DNA of 64,000 nucleotides from Siphonodentalium dalli (Eukaryota > Mollusca > Scaphopoda > Gadilida > Siphonodentaliidae), in assembly GCA_032622095.1 (NCBI GenBank), contig CP136062.1, positions 34,720,918 through 34,784,917 on the forward strand, written 5' to 3'. A program made the position numbers and the translations under genes. The notes under the pieces were generated by a model. The model searched no databases, was not told the DNA's origin, and saw nothing but the letters and a program-made list of their open reading frames with translations. Shown piece after piece: positions 1 through 12,104 of this stretch. The stretch's first letter is position 1; each line of letters opens with the position of its first letter.

Positions 1-1724
1 CAAAGGATAAATTATATTCTATTATAATAATGTCGATCATTAAAGTCACCAAACGCCATGGCCGAATGTACCATAATTACTATTAACTATCAGTCAGATA
101 ATTCACGGCAGATATCGTCAGTTAAACATTAACCATGAAAGTAGTAATGTGTGGAATACTTTTATTTACAAGTAGTTTGTCATTCATATCTTACCACACC
201 AAAGACTCCTGTGATGAACAGTCAAATTATTGCCTTGGCGATTTGTCGTCGTGTAAGCGCACCCTAAGGTACACTGCAATCCATATTTAATTATCATATG
301 TATATACAATAATTAGCATTAAACATGCTTTATACTGACAGGAAACGACAACATAATTGAAAAACAACACACATGAACAAATTAACTTGGAATTATGTGT
401 CTTACTACGATAGCAAAATTCATACTACAATAATATAACATTTACGCTACAGAATATTGATTGAATGGTGATCCAAATATAAGGATTGTGTCCATTCCAC
501 GCCTGCTTTCGATTGGACTAACCCTAGGGTCAGCTTGCATAATAAAACTGTTCTGTCAGCATGATAAATCATGAGTGGATGACTAAACCCACGTGATAAT
601 AAATACGTTCTTTTGTTTACCATGCTTTGCTAGAGTACACCCGGTGTATACATTGCCGAGTGCCGATTGGTTGGATTCTCATTCACAATCATACTAAGGA
701 ATTATGTTAAATTATGTTGGGTACGCCTACAATTGGTCAGGTCAAATGTGATAAAAGGGTTTTTTTGTAGTAATCATATAAATATACTGAATCTGAAACG
801 AACACGTTTCGTGTACACGCACCCCAACCGACGGGTCCACTACCCTTCCGCATCCCTTCAACTTTCGCTTTTTCGAGAAGGGATGCACTGGAAGGGGCAG
901 TTGAAACAGTAATGTCGCCATAACACTCATTATAATATTTGAATTGGAGTGGAAGCCTTAACAAATCCATTCGGAATGGTCACGCCTATCGTGCACGAAC
1001 GGCGACATATACAGCTTGATTGGAGGTACGTGTCGAAACAGTACTTACATGCAAACATCACTTATTAAAGTAGATATTATTGTTAACATGGTCACTTTGC
1101 GGCTAAGAGAACAAGGCCGACCAAGCCAAACAAAGTATAACGTGAAGATCACCCCGCATCCTAACAATTATAAGAATAATATTTTGTAGGAGACAAACCT
1201 TTGTTTTGTATAGTATGTATTACTTACTTACGTACAGCTGCTAGTAGCACACTATTTAACAGAGGTCACTCTTTGATATGAATGTGTATGAATCACATAA
1301 ATAATAGGGAGGTTTAGATCGAGGGCTTATAACTTCAAACTTCGGGGGGTGTCGGCTGCCGTGTCCGGGTGATGCATATGATCGCCAGAACTACACGGAT
1401 TGGCATGATCGATAATTAAATAACTGATCGCATGCATTGTCTGGTCATTGTTGGCTGTCGATGGCTGGGGTTTGTGGTGGGATGTTTCTGGTATGAACCT
1501 CCCTAATGAATATTGAAATGAATATAATATCTGATAACACTTACAGAGAAGCGTATGGGGGCGTGGCTGACATCTAACGCCCACAGGCAAACAATAGATT
1601 TCCCATAGTAATATAGTGGTTTCATCGAGCCTGCTTGATGATATAATATTAGAGTATTATCCATAATTACTACTCCTTAAATAAGTTTTCGATAACAATT
1701 TATGGATTAATTTGTTGGATCTTA
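1..1724. repeat. Direct repeat block, copy 1 (cut by window edge)
   Basis: This block matches 1901-4021 almost base for base at an offset of 1900 until about 1110. After that copy 2 carries about 400 extra bases and the match resumes to the end. Only scattered substitutions separate the copies, so the duplication looks fairly recent. The match ends at 1724 and a unique spacer (1725-1900) follows. The left end of copy 1 may lie outside the window. Confidence 0.95.
135..268 (+). CDS. Possible signal-peptide first exon, copy 1
   Basis: The ATG at 135 opens a frame starting MKVVMCGILLFTSSLSF, a good signal-peptide-like leader (Lys, hydrophobic core, small residues). It is followed by a Cys-containing stretch (SCDEQSNYCLGDLSSC). 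An AAG|GTACAC sequence gives a plausible splice donor with GT at 269; unspliced, the frame stops at 290. If spliced, the exon ends in phase 2. I found no downstream exon with a matching acceptor, so this may be a relic or chance ORF. A near-identical copy lies at 2035. Recognised only as a possible secreted-protein first exon; no function can be assigned. Confidence 0.3.
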
Positions 1725-2034
1725 ATATATCATATATTATAATTATGTCGACAAAACACTATCATGTGTACATCAAGCCGGTCAAGTCATGCAGTCCCAG
1801 AAGGGTGTGCTCGCACATCTGACAACTGTTCCTGGGAAAGGTCCCATGAAAATAGCTGGAAAGCTGTCTTATTTTATATGAAAATTAAATAATACAATTA
1901 CAAAGGATAAATTATATTCTATTATAATAATGTCGATCATTAAAGTGACCAAACGCCATGGCCGAATGTACCATAATTACTATTCACTATCAGTCAGATA
2001 ATTCACGGCAGATATCGTCAGTTAAACATTAACC

Positions 2035-2168
2035 ATGAAAGTAGTAATGTGTGGAATACTTTTATTTACAAGTAGTTTGTCATTCATATCTTACCACACC
2101 AAAGACTCCTGTGATGAACAGTCAAATTATTGCATTGGCGATTTGTCGTCGTGTAAGCGCACCCTAAG
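2035..2168 (+). CDS. Possible signal-peptide first exon, copy 2
   Basis: Duplicate of the candidate exon at 135-268. The leader and Cys pattern are the same, with one residue change (CLGD to CIGD), and the GT donor is kept at 2169. Preservation of the frame says little because the whole block is nearly identical. Low confidence that it is expressed. Confidence 0.3.
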
Positions 2169-3012
2169 GTACACTGCAATCCATATTTAATTATCATATG
2201 TATATACAATAATTAGCATTAAACATGCTTTATACTGACAGGAAACGACAACATAATTGAAAAACAACACACATGAACAAATTAACTTGGAATTATGTGT
2301 CTTACTACGATAGAAAAATTCATACTACAATACTATAACATTTACGCTACAGAATATTGATTGAATGGTGATGCAAATATAAGGATTGTGTCCACTCCAC
2401 GACTGCTTTCGATTGGACTAACCCCAGGGTCATTTTGCATAATAAAACTGTTCTGTCAGCATGATAAATCATGAGTGGATGACTAAACCCACGTGATAAT
2501 AAATACGTTCTTTTGTTTAACATGGTTTGCTAGAGTACATCCGGTGTATACATTGCCGAGTGCCGATTGGTTGGATTCTCATTCACAATCATACTAAAGA
2601 ATTATGTTAAATTATGTTGGGTACGCCTACAATTGGTCAGGTTAAATGTGATAAAAGGGTCTGCATTTTTGTAGTAATCATATAAATATACTGAATCTGA
2701 AACGAACACGTTTCGTGTACACGCACCCCAACCGACGGGTCCACTACCCTTCCGCATCCCTTCAACTTTCGCTTTTTCGAGAAGGGATGCACTGGAAGGG
2801 GCAGTTGAAACAGTAATGACGCCATAACACTCATTATAATATTTGAATTGGAGTGGAAGCCTTAACAAATCCATTCGGAATGGTCACGCCTATCGTGCAC
2901 GAACGGCGACATATGCAGCTTGATTGAAGGTACGTGTCGAAACAGTACTTACATGCAAACATCACTTATTAAAGTAGATATTCTTGTTAACATGGTCACT
3001 CTGCGGCTAAGA

Positions 3013-3420
3013 TGTGGAAAAATTATGAAAATCTGGCAAATGTAAATCACTTTGAGTGGGATATTGGTATAATTTTCAACCCTCGAAATTAGGAAAAATA
3101 TCCCACGACAAAATTAATGGTGTGGCATTATAGATTCTGCATGTTGCCACGGCTTTGCTTATTGCTCCCAATTTCGAGAACAGTATGTTTCCATGCTTCT
3201 GCTATACAATAACTATTAGAATCGGATCAAACAGAATCAAGAATGAATTGAAGGGTTGTAGTGTAATGACAAATGCAATTTGTAAATGAGCAATGTAAAT
3301 GAGCCCTCGTGTAGATATTTCATAATATCAGTGCGACGTAAATAAGCCCTCATGTAAATATTTCATAATATCAGTGCAGATCTTGGTCATTCATCGTTGA
3401 ATGAGAGAGTACATTTCAAC
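3013..3420. repeat. Copy-2-specific insertion
   Basis: This segment is present in copy 2 of the block and absent from copy 1. It holds two ~48 bp direct sub-repeats around 3285-3380 (GTAAAT-GAGCCCTC and GTAAAT-AAGCCCTC, each followed by ATATTTCATAATATCAGTGC). No terminal inverted repeat or coding potential was recognised. Confidence 0.6.
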
Positions 3421-4021
3421 CCAAACACAGTATAACGTGAAGATCACCCCAGCATCCTAACAATTATAAGAATAATATTTTTCAGGAGATAAACCTTTGT
3501 TTTTTTATAGTATGTATTACTTACTTACTTAGAGCTGCTAGTAGCACACTATTTAACAGAGGTCACTCTTTGATTTGAATGTGTATGAATCACATAAATA
3601 ATAGGGAGGTTTAGATCGAGGGCTTATAACTTCAAACTTCGGGGGGTGTCGGCTGCCGTGTCCGGGTGATGCATATGATCGCCAGAACTACACGGATTGG
3701 CATGATCGATAATTAAATAACTGATCGCATGCATTGTCTGGTCATTGTTGGCTGTCGATGGCTGGGGTTTGTGGTGGGATGTTTCTGGTATGAACCTCCC
3801 TAATGAATATTGAAATGAATATAATATCTGATAACACTTACAGAGAAGCGTATGGGGGCGTGGCTGACATCTAACGCCCACAGGCAAACAATAGATTTCC
3901 CATAGTAATATAGTGGTTTCATCGAGCCTGGTTGATGATATAATATTAGAGTATTATCCATAATTACTACTCCTTAAATAAGTTTTCGATAACAATTTAT
4001 GGATTAATTTGTTGGATCTTA

Positions 4022-4840
4022 GTAGCCGATTGGGATTGAGTGTAGCATATTGGAATTTGGAGTCGAAATGGATTCTGTATATAGTTGTAGTGACCATCCC
4101 ATACGCTTCAAAAATACTTTATAACTACATATTCATTTATATATTTATATATATTCGGAAGAAATGTGATTGTTTACATATAGATATTAAAATGTGACAA
4201 ATGTATTCCAGGTATAGAACGTAAATCGAACAAAATGTGTAAATGAAAGAAAATTTGAAGCCGTATTGCCGGAATATTCAACCAACATTCATGTATATTG
4301 CTGTTCTTGTTATTTTTATTCTCATATCTACAACATGTAAGTTGCACACATATAATATATTAGGTACGAAAAACTGCCTGATATCACCCCTTACGTCCTT
4401 CGGGCCACACCAGCATCATGCTATTAGAATTTATCGTGTATAACCCAAGACTTGCCCTCAATGTGTCTGATTCTTGGATACGGATATTTATTCCGTGTTC
4501 ATATTCTAATGACTAGTCTGGAAACATATATGGCAAGCATTGGGTCTTCTTACGGTAGAGCTTTCAGGGGGACAAGAGACAAACCATTAATCCCATTGGC
4601 ATTAAGGGCATATCTCAGGAAATTGCGTTTTTGACAGTTGTAATGCACTTTATGCTTGATCTCAATTGCACACTCCCTTACCAAATTGTGTATAAATTTG
4701 ATAAGATGTCGGAAAACTCAGGCATAACTGAGAGTATCGTGCGAAATATTATATCTTTGCATTGTATCTAAAACAACTACTAAAAACTAAACATTCCAAA
4801 ATGAAAAATAAAACATATAGGGGCGTTACTTCAGAAATAC
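4022..4840. other. No recognised gene; possible 5' region of LINE-A
   Basis: Short frames only (60-66 codons), none resembling a known family. It lies immediately upstream of the LINE-A leader and could be its 5' UTR or an ORF1 remnant, but nothing in the sequence proves that. Confidence 0.4.
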
Positions 4841-4972
4841 ATGCGAAGGAAACGTCGCGATGTTACATATCATTCCAAAACTATTGCACTTACCATAATT
4901 GGATTAATAAAGCGAGTATTTGATATACAAAATAATCCAGGTCCGACCGCAGATAACTATGAAAATTAGACG
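4841..4972 (+). pseudogene. LINE-A N-terminal leader with degenerate 2A-like motif
   Basis: ATG at 4841 opens a 43-codon frame with a basic start (MRRKRRD), a hydrophobic stretch (IALTIIGLI) and then DIQNNPGP at residues 28-35 (bases 4922-4945). The frame stops at 4972. The 2A ribosome-skipping consensus is D-V/I-E-x-N-P-G-P, so only the Glu is changed, to Gln. APE-type LINEs of marine invertebrates are known to carry such motifs at the N-terminus of an ORF, just ahead of the endonuclease. Here endonuclease-like sequence starts right after the stop in another frame, which fits a decayed leader. Activity of this version is unlikely but untested. Confidence 0.6.
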
Positions 4973-6783
4973 TTGTGGCGGTAGAGGTATCTAGTAACGA
5001 TATTTTCTCATTCACTGAAACCGGGCTCACTGAACAAACTTCGAATGCGAAACATATTATAGGCGGGTTCCATGCCCCAGAGAGATTAAATAGACCCACA
5101 TTGGGAGGAAGAGTTGCTGTGTATATAATGGATTCGTACTATTTTAGGAGACGTGCTGATCTAGAAAATCCGGTAATCAAATGCATCTGGGTGGAAGTCA
5201 TGCTTTCCTCATCAACAAAGTTTTTACTTGGTAAATTATACAAACCTCCAAATCTACCAGTAGATACAAGAGTGAAAATATATTCGCATATGGATATGGC
5301 CCATGGAGACAGGGAAGTTATTCGTCACGTGATTCTAACTGGCGACTTCAATTCCAATCAACTGCCATCTGAATCAAAATATGTAAAATCGTAATCGATT
5401 CGGAATGCAACAGTTTATCAAAGATCCAACTCATTTTACAGAGAGTTCATCTTCTCTCATAGACTTATTTTTAACAAACCAAAGACAATTTGTTAAACAA
5501 AGCGAAGTTCTTGACTGTCCAATAGTGATGTATTTCAATTTTCGCATAGAGACATCGAGTGGAAAGGAAGGTATGGGACTACTCAAGAGCAGATTATAAT
5601 GCAATGAATGCCGAATTTGAAAATTGGAATTACGAGAGAGAACTATCTAATATCTCATACATCGAATTAGCGAATACATTGACAAATAAAATAAATGAAA
5701 TAAATTTGCAATGTATACCAAACAAACAAGTAACTATTCGCCAAAATGAAAACGAATGGATGATTTACGAAATCCGTGGTATGATAAGGTAGAGAAAACA
5801 ATTATAAAATGCAGCCAAACGGAAATGTTCTCATGATTATTGGGCAAAATATAAACCACAACGAAATGTTGTTATTTCGGCTATCAGCCGGGCAAAACAA
5901 TCTTATTGCACCAAAACCCAGAGTATATTGGGAAGTTGCTTCACTGAGTCCTCACGTTGGTGGAAAACTTTGAACACATCAATGAAACCGGAACCGAAGC
6001 TTATACCATCACTCATATTTAGCGATGAAGTGATACATGACAATTTACAAAAAGCCAACACCTTTGACAAAGACTTTTGTTTTTTTTCGTCACTGCCAAA
6101 TGAAAGGGATATAGAGTTACCTCGCTTTGACAAGTAAACAGAAAGCGAACTAAGTGACATAGAAATTGACAACGAACTTGTTCGCAAATGCCTACGGTCA
6201 ATCAAGACGACAAAAGCCTCTGGTTAGGATGACATAAGCCCAAATGTATTGAAAAAACTGTGATATTCTTTAACTGCACCATTAAGATCTATTTTTATTA
6301 TTTGTTTAGAACATGCATACTTTCCCATTGAGTGGAAGAAGGCAAATGTATGTACAATCTTTAAAAAATATGATCCTTGTATACCGTCAAACTATCGCCC
6401 TGTTTCTCTTCTGAGTTGCCTCTATAAAATCTTTGAAAAAATGCATATACCGTCGTCTGTCAGACTATTTGCTTGCAAACAAATTGTTTTCCGACCTGCA
6501 ATTAGGATTTACTCCCAACGACAGTACTGTATTTCAATTAATCGACATATATCGCTGTATCGTATCATCGCTAGATGAGGGGAAAGATATAAGATATGTT
6601 TTGTTGCGATATTAGTAAAGCTTTTGATAAGGTCTGGCATCGAGGACTGCTCTTTAAATTGAAAATAATGGGATAACAAGAAATAGGTATACACTTCTTG
6701 AGAATTACCTTGTATCTAGAGGGCAGAGAGTTACAATCAATGGGGCGAGCTCTAGTTGGGTGCCTGTTTCATTATTGTTTATT
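4973..6783 (+). pseudogene. LINE-A, 5' half: endonuclease and start of reverse transcriptase
   Basis: Frame-shifted remains of an APE-type LINE ORF2. Endonuclease pieces include KFLLGKLYKPP, VILTGDFNSN (the GDFN motif) and SSSLIDLFLTN. Reverse transcriptase pieces include NYRPVSLLSCLYKIFEK, LQLGFTPNDST, CDISKAFDKVWHRGLL (the palm A Asp region) and RVTINGASSSW. There are many frameshifts and stops, for example TAG in KASG*DD near 6226. The sequence stops abruptly just before the GxPQGSxLGP motif, exactly where LINE-B begins. The missing continuation is found at 11442. LINE family is certain; the clade (CR1/L2-like within the Jockey superfamily) is inference. Confidence 0.85.
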
Positions 6784-9759
6784 TCAGGCAAGGTATGCCC
6801 ATATATGGAAATCATACATACAATTACATATATAGAATTTGGTTCCAATGAAGGAATAAATCAGACTTGTAATAATATCTGATTGACATATAGCATTTAA
6901 CAACTCGTTACCAGATGTAAAAACTCTCTCTCGAAATGCATACACACCCTTTCGTATCAACATTGCTAAGGAAAACATGCTATCTCTTACAAACACCCCA
7001 CTCGCACTACATGACATTTCATACCCAATAAACTGTATGTAAGCATTGTTGAAACAAACAGTGAGTTTTTTAAAACATTTGCTGGTATAGTTAAGCCAAC
7101 GATGAGCACAATATAATGGTGATACATACATTTGGAATAAATATTTCTTAACATCAAGTGAACATCTGTAAAACTTTCTTATGAGTATATTTGAACGTGT
7201 GCAGATAGAACGATACTGGCGCATAATGTCATCATTATCAGAAAAATCTACATTGAGTATGTGACCAAGATACTTATAAGAGGACACGAACTTGAGTTCA
7301 GTGTCGTTTAATATGAGTTTTGGAAATGTCCGAATGTGCAGGGATTTTGGAATGAAAGCCATCCCAATCGTCTTTTGGTTGTTATTATGTTATATGCCAA
7401 ATAAATAGCATTAGCCTCTTGCTCACATATTCTCAATAATCGACGTAGTCCTTCCAGAGATGGGGCCATAATACACATATCATCTGCACAAGACAAATGA
7501 TTAATTTTCACATTACCAATCATACAACCCGCATTACTGGTGTTGAGCCTATGGCTTATCTCGTTCGTGTAAATGTTGAATAGGTGAGGACTCAATGTTA
7601 CTCACTGACGAACACCACTAGTAGGCCTGAAAAAAGTTGAGTACGATTGTCCCCATCTTACATTGTATCTCTGATTCATGAACCAGTTTCTGAGAATGCG
7701 AATAATTGCCGGTGGAATCGATCGTTTCTCCAGAAGATGTAATAGTTTTTCTTGATTTACTCGATCGAAAGCTTTACGTGCATCCAAAAAGCACACGCAT
7801 ACTGGAGTGTTCTTTGAAGTGTAGTGCCTTATTACTTCTTTCAGTGTGAATATACAACCGTCTGTCGAGTGTTGTCTCTTGAATCCAAACTGGTTGTCTG
7901 TTGTATACAGCTGCTCTGAAATTCTACTCAAAAATATATTTTCTAAAACTTTCGACATAACGCACGATAACGCCACTGGGCGATAATTATCTTTGTCTGC
8001 AACATTCCCTATTTTACTTTTTAGAATCGGCACGATCGTCACTTTCAGCGTGTCAGGTGGAAGATGTCCATGCTTAATGATAGCACACATAACAGCGATG
8101 AGACACTTGAGAATAAATTTGTCGCAGTATTTAAGATGTTCCGCCGTTATACCATCTGGACCAGAGGATTTACCATCCTTGAGTTCGTTCACTGCCTCTA
8201 TAATCTCGGTTTCGGTGATCTGCACTACTGAATCATTATGCGAAGAATCAAAGCTGTTGCCAATCGAGTGTCCTCGAAGGATGCTCGATGGTTCTTCGTT
8301 GCTAGAACAAATTTGTCTGAAATGATCTCCCCACATTTCTGAAACTTCAACTTCGCCATTAGACCCACCAACCGAAGTTGCATTACTGCATCTTGTTTCG
8401 TTTGAGACACATTTCCAAAAAGATATCCTTGCTATCCAGGTGTTTAGCTAATTCGTTGGCTTTAAGCTGCTCAACATTAGATTTGCATTTCCTTAGAGAT
8501 GATTTAAGCATTGATCGACATCGATACATTCTTTCATAAATGTATCCATGTCTAGGTCGCCCCTGGTTTACCCATGTAATGAAGGTGTCCCTTGCTTTTT
8601 CATGTAATCGCTTCACATAGGCATTCCATCCGGGTACGAAAGGAAACCTGCCTGTACCATTTCTATCTATTAAGACGGACTTGGTAGCTGATTCCTTTAA
8701 AGCACTAACAATTTGTTGATAAACTTCATTAATCCGAATCGAAATTCTTTCTTTCATGTCGGGAATTTTTTCGTCATCAGAATCTTCCGTTAGCACTCCG
8801 ATGTGAATTTTCTTCAATAACTGCCCAGAAAGATTAATGTATTTTTCCATTTGCTCTGCATTGGCTCGCTTCCAATTTATCTTATGTTCTGTCGTCGCAT
8901 AAGGCGTATATGGATTATACCTTGGGGAAAGTTGTGATTTCAACGAAACGACCAAAGGGAAGTAGTCAGATGTCATGTAATCGTAATCTACCTTCATTGA
9001 ACAGACAGCTGAGTCCATTGCCTTGGTAGTTATACAATGATCCAGCCATGACACTGAACGGTGTGCTGAACTGAGAAACGTGAATATGTTAGACGCAGGT
9101 CCAAAGAAATTGACATCCGATAATACTAAAGATGATTCTTCGCAGAATTCCAACAACTGACTCATATTACCCGTCTTCCTGATAGCACATGCATTAAAAT
9201 CGCCGAAGATAAGAATATTGCTAGTATTAGCCTCTTGTATGATTGCATTGATTTTGCCAAGGTAATCAGAATATAACTCGGCGGTACTCGCTTCGTCGAC
9301 TGGAAGATACACACAGAGAATTAGAATCGATGTAGATTCAGTTTTCACTATTCTCGAATCTTCGTATGTTACAAAACAAACCTTATTGCCAAATGATTTT
9401 TTTCACATTATGGCTATGCATCCAAATGGCCGACCAACCATGATCTCTTTTCGACAGTCAATGGCAGACACTCCGCTTGCCTCGAAATCTTTATGTATGG
9501 AACGTAATAAATGTAATTCACTTTTCAATAACCAGTGCTACTGTAGAAGTAGTATGTCACATTTATTACACAGATCGTTAACTGTAATCATGGACGATTT
9601 TATCGATTTAAAGTTATATGATGCAATTTTTAAGTCTCCCATTTCGATGTTATTATGACCACGGTTCCTTCGTCGCGTTTTCCCAGCATCTATTGCTAGA
9701 TTTGTAAGACCTTCTCTCGAAAAATGGACGAATGAGAGTGTTCCTAGGCCAAAGCGCAC
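6784..9759 (-). pseudogene. LINE-B ORF2: endonuclease/reverse transcriptase, broken
   Basis: Read on the minus strand, the endonuclease begins KIASYNFKSIKSSM and continues to CDILLLQ. There the codon expected to encode the catalytic Glu (family pattern LLLQEHWL) is TAG (9538-9540). A further TGA follows in IAIM*KK. Later blocks are ILIFGDFNACA, SWLDHC and TSDYFPLV. After a frameshift near 8360-8400 the reverse transcriptase reads DGKSSGPDGIT, DNYRPVALSCVMSKVLE, DNQFGFKRQHST and CFLDARKAFDRVNQEKLL. GVRQ is then followed by TGA (7602-7604) before LSPHLFNIYTNEIS and LSCADDMCIMA (the xxDD catalytic pair). The C-terminal part runs to 6784. It is non-functional but complete enough to identify as an APE-type LINE. 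Confidence 0.9.
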
Positions 9760-10064
9760 CGTTCAAGATTTTGCTTCATTTTTTCCTGATTCTCAACCTC
9801 GATTTTGAATGACGAATAAGTGTCATATCTTGTGTCCAATTTCACACATTTCATTACAGATGTGCGAAATGTGCCATCGACGTATGTTTTTACATCTTTT
9901 TCGGTCGTTTTCGGCTCTAGTCTTGAAATAAACACTATTCCCGGGCGATCTGTATTCACAGTCTTTAATGCGACATTACTCGATGTTCCTATGATCGGCG
10001 GCTTCTTGTTTTTGCTTCTTTGCACATTCTGGAAATCATTATTTCTCTGAAAATCCAGCCTCAC
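9744..10064 (-). pseudogene. LINE-B ORF1 C-terminal fragment
   Basis: A frame of about 106 codons upstream of and overlapping ORF2. It contains IVFISRLEPKTTEKDVKTYV and MKCVKLDTRYDTYSSFKIEV, the pattern of RRM-like or gag-like ORF1 proteins of Jockey-superfamily LINEs. The expected closing region is displaced by a frameshift at the ORF1/ORF2 boundary. It probably bound element RNA when active. Identification rests on motif style and position; the N-terminus is not recognised. Confidence 0.55.
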
Positions 10065-11530
10065 GTTCGTATTATTACGTGCGCTCGCGCAACAGTATGG
10101 CGATCAGACGGATTCGTACGTTGGTGTCACCCTACTCCGTTTCTCTCCATGACGTCACCAAAAACGACGTAAAACATCGTGGCGTTCTGGCATTTTTACT
10201 GTGCCGCGTGTGTTTGCTATGTTTATTTTATGTGTTGTTTTCGATTATTTGTTTGTCGCCGATATCGTCATTTGCCGGGATTCCCTGTTTCTGTATTTAA
10301 AACTGGCATGCTCGTAGTGAGCCTCGATTTCGATTTTTTCTCCCAGGTCAAAATACGTCAGAGTTATGACAAAAATAGATCGACCTACATTTTCTCCATC
10401 AGAACTCTACATCAAAGAGTCTATAGACTCCTTCGGGCATTTTTGGTTCGTGCGAAGACCTCTTTTTATCGTGCGGTGAAAGAGAGACATTCAAAACGCG
10501 ATTTCGTATTTCGACGCAATAGGCTGAATAGCCTAACCTTCAGCCGAGTGTCGGGTCAAATACGACGAATGACGTAACACAAAACAAAACGCATTTGTTG
10601 ACACAAACACCGTTTGAAGAGTTTATTATTACATAAAATGATCGTTATTGATTAATTATTGATTAATTATTGATATTTATTGATATTTATTGTTGCATAT
10701 TGGCTGCTATCAATATTTACACAAATAGTATTAATTATTTCTTATAATTGCTCCTTTGGTCAACTTTGACTATCGGAAATGAAAATCAAAATATGCCGCT
10801 GAAAAAAATGTAATCGATATTAAAGTATCTTCCTTTCGGCAACATGGAATTGGTTTTAATTACTTAAATGATTAATATAGTAATTCGCCTTTTATCTGTG
10901 ATGAAATGAGAAATGGTAATTGTCGTTTTTTGCTAACATTAAATTAAATTAAATAAATTAAGTAAAATACAGTGAAATTATTTTTTAAATTATTGTTTAT
11001 TACATTTTTGCGCACGTTGGCATCTCTCTGAGTGCATTCTAGTTCTGAACTGTTTTTAATGTCTCAGCATACGTAGGTTTATAGCTGTTATAAATATCAT
11101 TGTGCTTTATTCTCTCGTTTTCTCCAGGGATATTTTGTCGATGCGAAATTTCTGCATTCGGTATCCTTGGGGATCTATACTCATATTCTTCAGCGTTTGC
11201 TGTAGGCGGAGGGAAATATCATATACCAGATTGTCGAGGTGGAATATACCTGTCATTACCGACCTCTTGAATTTGAACCTCCTTTATAAGGGCTGCTGAA
11301 TTCATGCCCACTGTTGATGTGGCTATAGTTTTACGTATCTCGGCAACCAAGTCATGTTTAACTGATTTGACAAGTTCGTCCTTCATTCCCAATATAACAT
11401 TTTTCTTGATATCTTCACAAACATCTACAATGATCTCTCTCTTTATTGTCTACATAAATGATGTTGTTGGAGGGGTAAATAGCAATATTCGCCTATTTGC
11501 GGACGATACTACCCTTTTTATTGCCGTTGC

Positions 11531-11720
11531 CCCACCCTTGCTACCAATGTAATTAACCAATATATACAGCGAATATATGAATGATCGCAAATCTGGGCCG
11601 TTAAATTTAATATTATTGAAGATCACCCACCCTTGCTACCAATGTAATTAACCAATATATACAGCGAATATATGAATGATCGCAAATCTGGGCCGTTAAA
11701 TTTAATATTATTGAAGATCA
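11531..11720 (+). repeat. 95-bp tandem duplication within LINE-A
   Basis: Two essentially identical 95-bp units start at 11531 and 11626, each opening with CCCACCCTTGCTACC. Because 95 is not a multiple of three, the duplication itself shifts the reading frame. A third partial start (CCCACCCCTT) at 11721 is the original downstream sequence. Confidence 0.95.
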
Positions 11721-11960
11721 CCCACCCCTTAGGATGGCAGGAGAATATATCATAGAGGTGACTGAACATAAGCATCTAGGACTGACATTCAATGATGAAG
11801 AGAGGTGGAAATATTGAAGAGCGAACCTCACAACGATTACACATACTTAGGTAGAATAAATATGCCCTAGATAGGAGAACACTAGAACGAATTTACCTAT
11901 CATCTTGGAATATGCTCCTCTGTGTGGGACAATTGCACGGCTGAATAATCACAATTATTA

Positions 11961-12104
11961 GAAGATATACAATATGATGAAGATATACAATATGATGACT
12001 ATATACAATATGATGAAGATATACAATATGATGAAGATATACAATAAGATGAAGATATACAATATGATGAAGATATACAATATGATGAAGATATACAATA
12101 TGAT
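11961..12104 (+). repeat. 18-bp x 8 in-frame minisatellite in LINE-A
   Basis: Eight 18-bp units (GAAGATATACAATATGAT) encode tandem Glu-Asp-Ile-Gln-Tyr-Asp. The single-copy version of this peptide sits in the C-terminal half of related LINE proteins (pattern LExIQYDAARxxTG), and here the array leads directly into DAAHTITGAPR. Two units carry substitutions: one GAC-TAT variant and one TAA stop. Confidence 0.95.

Larger units (their letters stand above)
1901..4021. repeat. Direct repeat block, copy 2
   Basis: Second copy of the block at 1-1724, in the same orientation. It differs by point substitutions and by a ~408 bp segment at 3013-3420 that copy 1 lacks. Copy 1 instead has about 18 different bases at the same place, so the event was a replacement or an insertion plus small deletion. 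The block ends inside a shared GTTGGATCTTA sequence. Confidence 0.95.
6784..11441 (-). mobile_element. LINE-B, degenerate non-LTR retrotransposon inserted in LINE-A
   Basis: Minus-strand LINE with ORF1 remains (9744-10064) and ORF2 remains (6784-9759). It separates the two halves of LINE-A. TTTATT occurs at both edges (6778-6783 and 11442-11447) and may be a short target-site duplication, but such a short T-rich word could be chance. The right part (about 10065-11441) has no recognised coding sequence and would be its 5' region or additional inserted DNA. It includes a small run of TTATTGAT-type repeats at about 10635-10690. The exact 3' end and tail are not clear. Confidence 0.7.

Noticed and set aside
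1327-1590. 87-codon minus-strand ORF identical to the one at 3624-3887
   Set aside because: It lies in the duplicated block, which is nearly identical throughout, so conservation of the frame is uninformative. No domain or signal was recognised.
10079-10577. Two overlapping plus-strand ORFs (73 and 132 codons)
   Set aside because: Hydrophobic and Arg-rich composition without motifs, in the presumed 5' region of LINE-B on the opposite strand.
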